A stretch of 64,000 bases of DNA from Populus alba. Lineage: Eukaryota > Streptophyta > Magnoliopsida > Malpighiales > Salicaceae. Both the position numbers and the translations under genes were made by a program. A model generated the notes under the pieces. It ran no database searches and was not told where the DNA came from. It saw nothing but the letters and a program-made list of their open reading frames with translations. Positions within the stretch are counted from its first letter, which is position 1. Each line of letters starts with the position of its first letter. This document shows, piece after piece, positions 23,053-34,633 of this stretch. The DNA is taken from assembly GCF_005239225.2 (NCBI RefSeq), contig NC_133288.1:16932169-16996168 (forward strand). Direction: 5' to 3'.

Positions 23053-24479
23053 TGATTAGTACTTAAAAGTGCATGTTTATCAAGGTTTTATATCATCATT
23101 TTGCACTTGAAGTATCAATAACTCCTTAACTAAAGCATGTTTTATAATAACAAGTTTGATATTATAAGATACCTTAATTTATGGTAAATGCTCATTTTAA
23201 ATGCAGGACTATCACATAAATAAAAGGATTGATTGATGAGTTTAAGCATTGAAAGTTAAAGGACAAAGAGATGGCCAAACTTAGAAAAGAGATGTCGGTG
23301 CAGTCCAAACCGGAACATTGCTCGGTAATTGGATCATATCTGGAGCTCTAGATCTCGGATTTAGGTCCATTTTATATGGAGGGAAAGGTAAAACATAGGC
23401 CTACAACTTTCATTTGGACACCAAGATCTAAGAAGGCTGTTTTCAAGTTCAAATTATAGGAACAACGAAGAAGTCCGAAGCTGTCCTGCAGCCTAGACAC
23501 TATTTAGTGTTCAACCCATATCTTGAGTTCTAGAAGTCCAAATGACCTCATCTTTTTTTTATTGGAAAGCTGAGACAATTTCCTAGAACATTCCTAAGGA
23601 TTCTGGGAAAATTATGATGTTAGCAATGACGTCTTGTTCAGACAAGAAGATAAGGATTGTCACCAAGTCAAGATGTGGCCACCCACTCATCAATTAGTCA
23701 ACAAATCAATAGTTCCAAATTTTGGCCTATAAAAGGAGGCACTTACCATGTATTGAGGCATCTTGGTTTCCAGATCAAGATCATGCTCTTGCTTTCTCTC
23801 TTTGTATTGCTTATGTTTTGCTTTTATTAATATCAAGTTTATGCACTTCATTTCCTTTCCTTTACTTAGTTAACTTCTTTCTCATTTATGTTCTTATCTT
23901 GTTCATCTATGTTTCTTTCTTTCATTATGTTTAGCTAAGTTAATTATGTCAAGGTGAAAAGGGTACACTAATGGTGTAAGAATAAGTATAATATAAACTT
24001 AACATGGACCTTAACGTTGGATACTAACATGTTTTATATTTGTTATCTTGTTCACTTTTAATACTTTGCTTGTTAAATTGTTAATCTAGATTTATGTTGT
24101 ATAACACTTGGTACAATAAATACTTGGTACTTTCATAGCCCATACTGTATGGTATAACCGACACCTAAGCTATGAAAGAAACTTGATTTGTTGTTAACAT
24201 AAGTTATAATCATGAATGCCTGCCAACATTTACAAGTATTAGCTTTATTCGAATAAGATAACTAATGTAATCACGTTAACAATTTATAATCTGATTGGAA
24301 CCTCCTTTATGTGTGGTTTTCCAATTGAGTAATAAGAGTTTATACTATACTTGTTTGAAGTACCATTAGTGGATCCTCTAACCTTGACATTTATTTTTAT
24401 CGTTGTTTAATCCTTACATTAATCTTTCAAATCACAGTTCTCATTAATTTCTTCCTTCTCTTCTTTATTATTATTGTTG

Positions 24480-24520
<41 letters not shown>

Positions 24521-24783
24521 TGTTCATAAACTCAGTATATAGGCTGGAAACCTGTGACCCGATCTTTTAGATCATTCTCAGGTATACCAACGCCACATAC
24601 TGAGTATTATTATTATTATTACTATTACTAGTACTACTATTGTTATTATTATTGTTATTGTTGTGTTGTTATTTATAATTTATACAATTAACCTCTCTGT
24701 GGTTCGACCCCGGTCTTGCCGGGTTATTTATTACTTCGACACTCCTGCACTTGGAAAAAGACATCAAGCTTTTGGTCGTGTCA
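23053..24783 (+). repeat. Left LTR of copy A
   Basis: 1731 bp, starting TGATTAGTAC and ending GGTCGTGTCA. It contains a TATA box, (TTA)n microsatellites near 24470-24520 and 24605-24660, and a short hairpin CCCGGTCTTGCCGGG near 24709-24723. Its partner is 33168-34915. Open frames inside it are incidental. Confidence 0.92.
23729..23735 (+). promoter_or_regulatory. TATA box in the left LTR of copy A
   Basis: TATAAAA in the context GGCCTATAAAAGGAGGC. It is conserved at 33845-33851 in the right LTR and, inverted, in both LTRs of copy B. It is the likely promoter for the genomic transcript. Confidence 0.7.
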
Positions 24784-24789
24784 AGCTTT

Positions 24790-24807
24790 TGGCGCCGTTG
24801 CCGGGGA
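24790..24807 (+). promoter_or_regulatory. Primer-binding site (tRNA-Asp type)
   Basis: TGGCGCCGTTGCCGGGGA lies six bases inside the left LTR. It is complementary to the 3' end of plant tRNA-Asp, the primer commonly used by Athila-type elements. The same 18 bases occur inverted at 59838-59855 in copy B. Confidence 0.85.
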
Positions 24808-25015
24808 GGTAAGTTCTTGTATAAATTATAATATTTAATTTATTTTCTCTTTTCACTTTTCATTTTATCTAACTTTTGTTTCCTTTGTTTTGTTTTGTTT
24901 CTTTTTCTTCTATTTTCTTTTCTTGCTTTTATTCTCTTCTTACACGTGCATGAGAGTTTGGTCAGGTACATTAAGTGGTCGACTTTGTAGGGTATCCTCA
25001 TCATTTTCAGAAAAT

Positions 25016-28000
25016 ATGGCCGAAGAAGATAATCAATCGCTTCATAATGAGAATAATGAGAATAACCGTATGAGAACACTTAGAGACCATATGAATCCCA
25101 CAAGAACAAGTGCACCCTCATGCATAGTTTTCCCTCCTGATGCATCTCATTTTAATTTTAAGCCAGGCATTATTCAACTTCTACCTTCTTTTCATGGTTT
25201 AGACCTAGAAAATCCATACTTGCATTTAAAGGAATTTGAGGAGGTCTGTAATACGTATAATGACTCAAATTGTAGCATGAACACCATTTGATTAAAGCTT
25301 TTTCCTTTTTCATTAAAAGATAAAGCTAAATCATGGCTACAAAATTTGAGACCAGGATCCATTCGTGCTTGGGATGATATGCAACAACAATTTTTAAAGA
25401 AGTTTTTTCCATCTCACAGAACAAATTCTTTCAAAAGACAAATCATCACTTTCACTCAAAAACCAGGAGAAACATTTTACCAATGTTGGGATAGGTATCG
25501 AGATTTGCTTAATACTTGCCCACATCATGGTTTTGAAACATGGAGATTGGTTTCACATTTTTATGAAGGTTTAACACCTAGAGATAGGCAAATGGTTGAA
25601 TTGATGTGCAATGGAACTTTCGAAGATAAAAACCCTAATGAAGCAATGGAGTACCTAGACTTGCTAGCCGAAAATGCTCAAAATTGGGACACCACAGGTA
25701 CTTATGAGGCACCAAGTAAAACACAACCTCATACATCTAGTGGAGGTATGCACAACCTTAGGGAAGATCATGACCTCCAAGCCAAGTTTGCATCTTTAGC
25801 TAGAAAAGTCGAAGCACTTGAATTGAAAAAAAGTGGTCAATTAAAATCTGTTCAAGACATTGTGTGTCAAATCTGTGAAACCAATGAACATTCAACAAAT
25901 GATTGTCCAAATTTGCCTTCTTTTAAGGAATGCCTCCATGAACAAGCCCATGCTTTAAACAGTTTCCAAAGACCCAACCATAACCCATACTCGCAAACAT
26001 ACAATCCTGGTTGGAGAAATCACCCAAATTTCAGTTGGAAGAGTGACAACAATAATACACAAACTTCACAGCCACCGTTTCAAGCACACCATAATTTCCA
26101 AAATTCTCATGGATATGCACCTCCTTATGCTCCACCTCCTAGAAGAAATTTTAAGGAAACATTGCATGCATTCATTGAAAAGCAGGAGACAATCAACACT
26201 CAACTTGCTCAAAGTATGACCGATTTTAAAGATGATCTTGGAAAATTAACATCTGCTCTCAGTTTCCAAGAGAAAGGTAAGTTTCCTTCTCAACCACAAC
26301 AAAATCCAAAGGGGCAATACAATGCAAATGCAAGTGGTTCTGGAAGCCAACACATGGATCAAGTCAAATCAGTCATCACTCTTCGTAGTGGTAAGGTTAT
26401 TGAAAAACCCATTCTTGAACCTTGTGAGAAAGATGATGAGTCTATCTCTGAGGGTAAGGAAGGGGTTGAACCTGAACATTGCAAAGAAAAAACTGATTCC
26501 CCGCCAGCACTTCCATTTCCTCATGCCATGACCAAACAAAGGAAAGTCAATCACAACTCTGAAATCTTTGAAATTTTCAAACAGGTAAGGATCAATATAC
26601 CTTTGTTGGATGCTATTAAACAAGTTCCTTCCTATGCTAAATTTTTGAAAGATTTGTGCACTGTGAAGAGAAAATTGAATGTGAAAAAGAAAGCCTTTTT
26701 AGCCGAACAAGTAAGTGCCATTCTTCAGAACAATAATGCTTTGAAATATAAAGACCCTGGTTGTCCTACAATTTCTTGCTTTATTGGAGAACATAAAATT
26801 GAAAGAGCCTTACTTGATCTTGGAGCTAGTGTGAATTTACTTCCATATTCAGTCTTTCAAAGTCTCAATCTAGGTGAGTTAAAACCAACCTCTGTAACTC
26901 TTTTACTTGCTGATAGATCTGTAAAAGTGCCTAGAGGAATAGTTGAGGATGTGTTAGTACAAGTTGATAAATTCATTTACCCTGTAGATTTTGTTGTCTT
27001 TGATACACAACCTGTTGAAGCATGTAATTCAATTCCAGTCATTTTAGGACGTCCATTTCTTGCCACTTCTAATGCATTGATTAATTATAGGAATGGACTG
27101 ATGAAGCTATCATTTGGAAACATGACATTGGAGATGAATATTTTCAACATTTACAAGCAACCTAGAGATGATAATGATTTACAGGAAGTGGACTTTATTG
27201 AAAATATAGTTCATGATCAATTTCAAACCACTTCCAGTGAAACTGAGATTGATGAATCTGATGATTTGCAAATGGTCTACTTTCAGGAATCAAAGACATG
27301 CAATTGCAGACCATAAATTGAAGAATTGCCACCACGATCAATTGAGCCCATACCTTCAAGTGTTCAACCACCAAAACCTGAATTGAAGCCGTTACCATAT
27401 AATCTCAAATACTCATTTTTGGGAGAAAATGAAACTTTTCCGGTAATAATCTCTTCCAAACTTAATGCGCATCAAGAAGGTAAGTTATTATAGACTCTAA
27501 AAATGCACAAAAATGCATTAGGATGGACCATAGCTGACATAAAAGGAATTAGCCTTTTGATTTGCACACACAAGATTTATTTGGAGGAAAATGCTAAACC
27601 CTCTAGAGAAATGCAACGAAGGCTTAATCCTAATATGAAAGAAGTAGTGAAAAATGAAGTCATTAAGCTTCTAGATAATGGAATCATTTATCCTATTTCT
27701 GACAGCAAATGGGTAAGTCCTACCCAAGTTGTACCCAAAAAGTCTGGAGTCACTGTGATAACGAATGAGAAAAATGAGTTAATTCCAACTAGGACTGTTA
27801 CTGGTTGGCGCATGTGCATTGACTATAGGAAACTTAATTCAATGACTAGAAAAGATCATTTCCCTTTACCTTTCATGGACCAAATCCTAGAAAGAGTTGC
27901 AGGTCATGAATTTTATTGTTTCCTAGATGGCTATTCAAGTTACAATCAAATTGAAATTGCATTGGAAGATCAAGAGAAGACTACTTTCACATGTCCATTT

Positions 28001-30277
28001 GGTACTTTTGCATATCGAAGGATGCCTTTTGGATTATGTAATGCACCAGCCACGTTTCAAAGATGCATGCTTAGCATATTCAGTGATATGGTTGAACATT
28101 TTCTTGAAATTTTTATGGATGATTTTTCTGTTTTTGGTGATTCATTTGATGATTGTTTGACTAACTTAGAAAAGGTTTTGAGCAGGTGTGAAGAGAAGAA
28201 TCTTGTACTGAATTGAGAAAAATGTCACTTTATGGTAACAAACGGCATTGTACTTGGTCACATTGTTTCATCGAAAGGAATTGAGGTTGACAAATCTAAA
28301 ATCAAGTTAATTGCCAACTTACCAACACCAAAATCTGTTAAAGATGTTAGATCATTCTTAGGACATGCTGGTTTTTACAGAAGGTTCATCAAAGATTTTA
28401 GTGTAATATCTAAGCCCTTGAGTAACCTTCTAACAAAGGATAATAATTTTGAATGGAATGAACATTGTGAAGAAGCCTTTGTTAAACTTAAAAACTTGCT
28501 TACTTCTGCTCCTGTCATTCAACCTCCTGATTGGTCATTACCTTTTGAAATAATGTGTGACGCTATTGATTATGCCGTGGGTGCTGTCTTGGGATAAAGA
28601 AAAGATAAGAAACCTTATGTGATTTACTATGCAAGTAAAACTTTAAATAGTGCTCAAATGAATTACACTACCACTAAAAAAGAATTACTTGCAGTAGTGT
28701 TTGCATGTGACAAGTTCAGATCTTATCTTGTTGGCTCACCTGTTGTTGTTTTTAGTGATCATGCAGCATTGAAATATCTTCTCTCTAAGAAAGATTCTAA
28801 GGCTAGATTGGTGTGGTGGATTTTGTTACTTCAAGAATTTGATATCACAATCAAAGACAAGAAAGGCACAAAAAATGTTATCGCGGATCATTTGTCAAGA
28901 TTGACAACCGATTCAAGATCTGACATTACACCAATCGATGACTACTTTCCTGATGAATCTTTATTTTCTGTCTCTACGATGCCTTGGTTTGCTAATATTG
29001 TTAATTTTCTTGTTTCAGGACAATTGCCAGCTCATTGGAGTACCCAAGACAAAAGAAAGTTCTTGAACGAAGTGAAGAACTTTTATTGGGATGACCCTTA
29101 TTTATTCAAATATTGTCCTGATCAAATATTTCGAAGATGCATTCCTGACAATAAGGTAAGTAGTGTCATTAAATTTTGTCATTCTGAGGCATGTGGGGGT
29201 CATTTCTCATCAAGAAAGACAACTGCAAAAATCTTACAAAGTGGATTTTATTGGCCCACCATGTTCAAAGACTCACATGCATTCTGCAAGACTTGTGAAA
29301 ATTATCAAAAGTTGGGATCTATTTCAAAACGTCACATGATGCCTTTAAATCCTATTCTTGTCATTGAGATCTTTGACTGTTGGGGTATAGATTTCATGGG
29401 TCCATTTCCTCCATCATTTGGTTTCGTGTACATATTAGTCGCAGTAGATTATGTTTCAAAATGGATAGAGGCAATTCCAAGTCGAAACAATGATCACAAA
29501 ACAGTGATAAAGTTTTTGAAAGACAATATTTTGAGTCGATTTGGAATTCCTCGAGCCATAATAAGTGATGGTGGAACACATTTCTGCAACAAACCATTTG
29601 CTTCTTTAACGAAGAAATATGGAATCACACACAAAGTTGCCACCCCTTATCACCCTCAGACAAGTGGACAAGTAGAGCTTGCTAATAGGGAGATCAAACA
29701 AATCTTGGAGAAAACGGTGAACCCTAATCGGAAAGACTGGTCTTTAAGACTTAATGATGCACTTTGGGCTTATCGAACTGCATATAAAACATCATTAGGT
29801 ATGTCACCTTATAGACTAGTCTATGGAAAACCTTGTCACTTGCCTGTGGAAATTGAACATAAAGCTTATTGGGCTATTAAAGCTTTCAATTCAAACATTG
29901 ATGATGCTAGTCAGCTGCGAAAATTGCAAATAAATGAGCTTGAGGAAATTAGAAATGATGCATATGACAATTCAAGAATTCATAAAGCAAGAATCAAAGA
30001 GTTTCATGACAAGAAAATACTGAGAAAAACATTCAATGTTGGTCAAAAAGTCTTGCTTTATAATTCTCGACTCCATTTATTTCCTGGAAAACTAAGATCA
30101 AGATGGAGCGGTCCTTTTATTGTGAAACATGTGTATCCATATGGGGCCTATGATATTGAGAATCCAAAGAATGGCAATGTTTTCAAGGTAAATGGGCATC
30201 GGTTGAAAGTTTATTTTGACAATTTTTCAGTTGAAAATGACTCTATTGAATTGAGTGATCCTGTATATAAAGATTGA
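25016..30277 (+). pseudogene. gag-pol polyprotein of copy A, five premature stops
   Basis: One reading frame of 1754 codons encodes the capsid precursor and replication enzymes. Gag lies at about 25016-26600, with a capsid-like segment followed by a CQICETNEHSTNDC zinc knuckle near 25869. The protease has LLDLGASVNLLPYSVF near 26812. RT lies at about 27640-28500, with the catalytic MDD at about 28114. RNase H follows at about 28540-28900. Integrase has an HH-CC-like N terminus (29150-29310), then a core with [22 protein letters not shown] and [19 protein letters not shown], so D, D and E are all present. Five in-frame stops (25289 TGA, 27314 TAA, 27491 TAG, 28213 TGA, 28595 TAA) interrupt it. 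Copy B has CGA, CAA, CAG, TGG and CAA at the same five places. No frameshift is present. An alternative upstream ATG at 24950 is in the same frame. Confidence 0.92.
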
Positions 30278-30487
30278 TTCTTTTTCTCACATTGTTTTGT
30301 GTTTGTTTTGGTGTATCTTTTGTTTTGCTAGTTTCTCTCACCCCGGTCAAATGGCGGATAACGGTACTCCGTGACTCTTAAGTCGGTTCTTTCAGTTTCC
30401 CATGATAACTGATATCTATGTATATAATTGTGCAACTCTCTACTCTTTCTTCTTTCTTTGAATCTCCCATCCAATTCTCATTTAAAA
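30278..30487 (+). other. Leader between pol and ORF-X
   Basis: These 210 bases are without coding sequence, followed by ATG at 30488. A spliced subgenomic RNA would be the expected way to express the downstream frames, as for env-like frames of other Athila elements. I see no convincing acceptor that I can assign. Confidence 0.4.
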
Positions 30488-31126
30488 ATGGACACCACTC
30501 TTGAATAATTGAAAAAGTATTTTCCCACTCTGCCTCAGAATGCGATTACAAAAATTTACCGTGCTAGGTGTGAAAGATTGAGGTTGTTAATGAACCATGG
30601 AATTCCTGAAGATATTTGTTGGCTGATTGAAGCAAAGGTCCGATTATCAGGTGAGTCCTCCAATTCTTTCATTTCACACATGCCTGGAACAGGTAAAAGC
30701 ACTTTTGCAAAGAAACGTCGTGCAAAACGACTAAAAGTCTGTCACAGATGTGCCAGATGGACTTGTAATGTGACATGTCGTTCTTTAGGAATGGTATCTG
30801 TAAACCGTGAAGATAAAATACAATTCATTAAGGATGGCTTGAGTAAGGGGTCTTTAGATAATCTTTTATTGACCCTTGAGACGCATCCTAGTGGAGATGT
30901 GCATCATGTAATTCATGATTTATGGCCACAATTCCATAAAAAACATGATCGACTTAGTCTTGGGAATCTGACTAAAAAAGACCCTGTTTGCCAGTTTTTA
31001 AGAAAACTGGATGGGAAGCCTATCCCCGACCCATATAGGGCGTTTAAGCTGTTCTTGGACGTAAAACCAAGGGAAGATGTGAGCCACAATCACAACTACC
31101 TGTACATACATGCTTTGTTAAAATAA
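30488..31126 (+). pseudogene. ORF-X of copy A: cysteine-rich, basic protein resembling flexivirus nucleic-acid-binding proteins
   Basis: This is a 212-codon frame with a single early stop, a TAA at codon 7 (30506-30508) that may be a former CAA. It is otherwise open to TAA at 31124. Residues 66-83 read PGTGKSTFAKKRRAKRLK, a P-loop-like glycine patch running into a basic cluster. CHRC follows at 85-88, then C93 and C97, giving CxxC-x4-C-x3-C. A GMVSVN...IQFIKDG segment comes at 101-117. Glycine-rich GxSxxA, RRA basic run, CHRC, paired cysteines and then a short hydrophobic FI..G is the order I associate with the viral nucleic-acid-binding (cysteine-rich) proteins of carlaviruses and relatives. 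The C-terminal half (118-212) is unrecognised. It is not an env-like frame: no signal peptide or transmembrane segment is visible. The viral resemblance is recalled, not searched. A host zinc-binding protein is the main alternative. Confidence 0.6.
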
Positions 31127-31274
31127 ATAAATAAAGAGAGAGAGTGTTAGACTACAGCTGGCCTACATGTAGGTGGTATGATTGCATTTTCACTTTTTCA
31201 TTTATAAATTCTTCTCTTCCTTACCTTCATTTCTACTCATCCCATACATTCATCAAATATAGAAGTGTGTAGAA

Positions 31275-31928
31275 ATGGCAGGTTCCTCAAGTCATCACAT
31301 AAGAAATATTTGTGTTTTCGGTGGATCCAGCCCTAGGAAAGAAAAAGAGTTTTTAGAATTAGCAAATCATCTTGGTCAAGTACTAGGTGAGAGAAAGATT
31401 CATTTAGTGTATGGGGGAGGTAGTTTTGGGTTAATGGGAGGTGTTTCAATGGTTGCATTTTTAGGAGGCAGTCAAGTTTTGGGGGTTGTCCCCAAAGCTT
31501 TAGCAAATGGGGACATCATTGGAAAAACAATTGGAGAGGAACTACAGGTCCCAACAATGTTTGACCGACTGAATACCATGTTTAACCATGCTGATGCCTT
31601 CATTGCCTTACCAGGTGGTCTGGGCACATTGGAAGAGATCTTTCATATTTCATCTTGGGCCCAACTGCACATTCACCATAAACCTATAGGTTTGTTAAAT
31701 GTTAATGGTTTTTATGATAAGTTGCTATCTTTCCTTGATCAAGCTGTGGAACAGGAATTTCTAACATCTTCGGCATGACAAATCATAATCTCTGCTGCTA
31801 CTGCTGAACAATTGATTGACCAACTACAATCTTTCATCCCTGTCATTGATCCTTGCATGAGTCGCCTAGATTGGTCAGCTAAGGAAAGCCGTAAAAAGCT
31901 TAGATTAGATTTGAGCCTTCATCTGTGA
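31275..31928 (+). pseudogene. LOG-like cytokinin-activating enzyme carried by copy A, one premature stop
   Basis: This is an intronless 217-codon frame of the LOG family (lysine decarboxylase-like fold). Family members release active cytokinin bases from cytokinin riboside 5'-monophosphates. The start is the ATG at 31275. VFGGSSP (residues 14-20) and VYGGGSFGLMGG (45-56) form the nucleotide-binding region. ALPGGLGTLEE (111-121) is the PGGxGTxxE signature with its catalytic glutamate. Arg98 sits where the family has a conserved arginine, but the adjacent lysine of the usual RK pair is leucine. GLLNVNGFYDKLLSFLDQAV follows. A TGA at codon 168 (31776-31778) cuts off the last 50 residues; copy B has CGA there. 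Host LOG genes normally contain several introns, so a continuous frame inside a retroelement suggests capture of a spliced transcript. The frame ends in DLSLHL and TGA at 31926. Confidence 0.9.
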
Positions 31929-33155
31929 AACCTTGTGTCTTTTGTGTTATTAATAGCATATTATTTTATTTTGTTACTTCTTATATTTGTTTAAGTGTGT
32001 TTCAGGTTTGTCATTGTTCGCTGTTTCAGGTGATGTCTTCTATACTCTATCTTTCTACCTTAGGACATTGAGGACAATGTCTCGTTTTGGTTGGGGGGAG
32101 AGGGTAGTAGTTTTAAAAAAAAAAAAAAACTAACCAACTAACTGTTGTTGTTTTTAAAAAACCATTTGGCAAAACTGTTATTACTAGGATGACAGAGTAA
32201 AGAGGAATTATTCTTGAGACGCATCGTAGTAAATTTTTTCTAATATTTGCAATATTCATAACAAGGCCTATTAGAATACTTCTTGAAATATTCAGGTTTA
32301 CAAACTCTCGCATTGTTATCACTTGATTCTGCTCATATACTCATTTAACAAGTATTATTAAACCTTCATTTTCACACACACACTTTAACATATGATTGTG
32401 GGTTGCACATTGGATTATTACATTATTTATGTTCTTTTGTTAAAGGTAACAACTAAGGGAAAGGGATAGTATATAATTTGCAAAAAAAAAAAAAAAATGA
32501 TAATATTGATGATAATAAAAACGTAGATAAGTTTGGTTTCGTAGCCTCCTTAACCTAAGCAATTAAGCCCGAAGGGGTGTTTTAACACCTAATACCCTAA
32601 AGTCAACTAACTTGGGAGCTATTGGCCCAAAGCTTGTTACATGGGTTAAGGAGAAAAGCTTAAGGGAATCAAACATTGCACTATCTACGTATCAGTATCT
32701 ACAACCCGAGTTGTTAAGCTCGTAGGGGTGTCTCAACACCTAATGCCCTAAGACCAACTGGTCTGGGAGTCATTAGCCTAAAACTCGTTACATGGGTTAA
32801 AGATACATTATGTTGTATGTGTATATAAATAAAAATAAAAATAAAAAAAAGAGAAGAAAAAAAAAGTAATAATAATAATAATCCCAACTCAAGGAAGTTC
32901 ACCTTAAACATTTGAACATAATATTATTTTCTTCCAACAAAAGCCCCATCATCTATGTTTTCATATATTGAGCACATAAAAAGAAGGTTTATTAATATCT
33001 TGTTTAAGAAGTATGAAGCAGTAATATAAATTTAATGAGAGTTTGTTTATCTGGATAGATTAATGGAAGTTGAATGATGAATGCCTTGCTTTGTGAAACT
33101 TGCAAATTGTTTCTCTATTTTAACGCTTTAGATTAGTAGGGACTAGTAATAAGCT
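31929..33155 (+). other. 3' untranslated region of copy A with two G-rich tracts and hairpin repeats
   Basis: This is about 1.2 kb of non-coding sequence. GGTTGGGGGGAGAGGG at about 32089-32104 resembles a second, internal polypurine tract. Two units of an imperfect 151-bp repeat contain hairpins at 32576-32589 and 32727-32740. Poly-A-like and AAT runs occur near 32480-32500 and 32830-32880. Copy B conserves the same arrangement (53230-53520 and 53920). Confidence 0.7.
32558..32805 (+). repeat. Two 151-bp repeats with hairpins in the 3' region of copy A
   Basis: Each unit has AAG-CCC/CTC followed by GGGGTGT..., ACACCTAATxCCCTAA and TTACATGGGTTAA. The first carries the near-perfect hairpin GGTGTTTTAACACC, the second GGTGTCTCAACACC with a mismatched loop. 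Confidence 0.7.
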
Positions 33156-33167
33156 GGTTGGGGGGTG
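33156..33167 (+). promoter_or_regulatory. Polypurine tract of copy A
   Basis: GGTTGGGGGGTG immediately precedes the right LTR, the position of the plus-strand primer. The same G-run occurs, as its complement, at 52882-52895 in copy B. Confidence 0.65.
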
Positions 33168-34599
33168 TGATTAGTACTTAAAAGTGCATGTTTATCAAGG
33201 TTTTATATCATCATTTTGCACTTGAAGTATCAATAACTCCTTAACTAAAACATGTTTTATAATAACAAGTTTGATATTATAAGATACCTTAATTTATGGT
33301 AAATTCTCATTTTAAATGCAGGACTATCACATAAATAAAAGGATTTATTGATGAGTTTAAGCATTGAAAGTTAAAGGACAAAGAGATGGCCAAACTTAGA
33401 AAAGAGATGTCGGTGCAGTCCAAACCGGAACATTGCTCGGTAATTGGATCATATGTGGAGCTCTAGATCTCGGATTTAGGTCTATTTTATATGGATGGAA
33501 AGGTAAAACATAGGCCTACAACTTTCATTTGGACACCAAGATCTAAGAAGGCCGTTTTCAAGTCCAAATTATAGGAACAACGAAGAAGTCCGAAGCTGTC
33601 CTGCAGCCTAGACACTATTTAGTGTTCAGCCCATATCTTGAGTTCTAGAAGTCCAAATGACCTCATCTTTTTTTTTTGTTGGAAAGCTGAGACAATTTCC
33701 TAGAACATTCCTAAGGATTCTGGGCAAATTATGATGTTAGCAATGACGTCTTGTTCAGACAAGAAGATAAGGATTGTCACCAAGTCAAGATGTGGCTACC
33801 CACTCATCAATTAGTCAACAAATCAATAGTTCCAAATTTTGGCCTATAAAAGGAGGCACTTACCATGTATTGAGGCATCTTGGTTTCCAGATCAAGATCA
33901 TGCTCTTGCTTTCTCTCTTTGTATTGCTTATGTTTTGCTTTCATTAATATCAAGTTTATGCACTTCATTTCCTTTCCTTTACTTAGTTAACTTCTTTCTC
34001 ATTTATGTTCTTATCTTGTTCATCTATGTTTCTTTCTTTCATTATGTTTAGCTAAGTTAATTATGTCAAAGTGAAAAGGATACACTAATGGTGTAAGAAT
34101 AAGTATAATATAAACTTAACATGGACCTTAACGTTGGATACTAACATGTTTTATATTTGTTATCTTGTTCACTTTTAATACTTTGCTTGTTAAATGGTTA
34201 ATCTAGATTTATATATGTTGTATAACACTTGGTACAATAAATACTTGGTACTTTGATAGCCTATACTGTATGGTATAACCGACACCTGAGCTATGAAAGG
34301 AACTTGATTTGTTGTTAACATAAGTTATAATCATGAATGCCTGCCAACATTTACAAGTATTAGCTTTATTCGAATAAGATAACTAATGTAATCATGTTAA
34401 TAATTTATAATCTGATTGGAACCTCCTTTATGTGTGGTTTCCAATCGAGTAATAAGAGTTTATATTATACTTGTTTGAAATACCATTAGTGGATCCTCTA
34501 ACCTTGACATTTATTTTTATCGTTGTTTAATCCTTACATTAATCTTTCAACTCAAAGTTCTCATTAATTTCTTCCTTCTCTTCTTTATTATTGTTGTTG

Positions 34600-34633
<34 letters not shown>

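Noticed and set aside
23722..23934. Frame with hydrophobic C-terminus inside the LTR of copy A, repeated at 33839-34051
   Set aside because: It overlaps the TATA box and transcription start of the LTR and starts from a non-ATG codon; present twice only because LTRs are duplicated.
30488..31126. ORF-X as an env-like frame
   Set aside because: Position fits, but there is no signal peptide, transmembrane segment or glycoprotein feature; the protein is basic and cysteine-rich.
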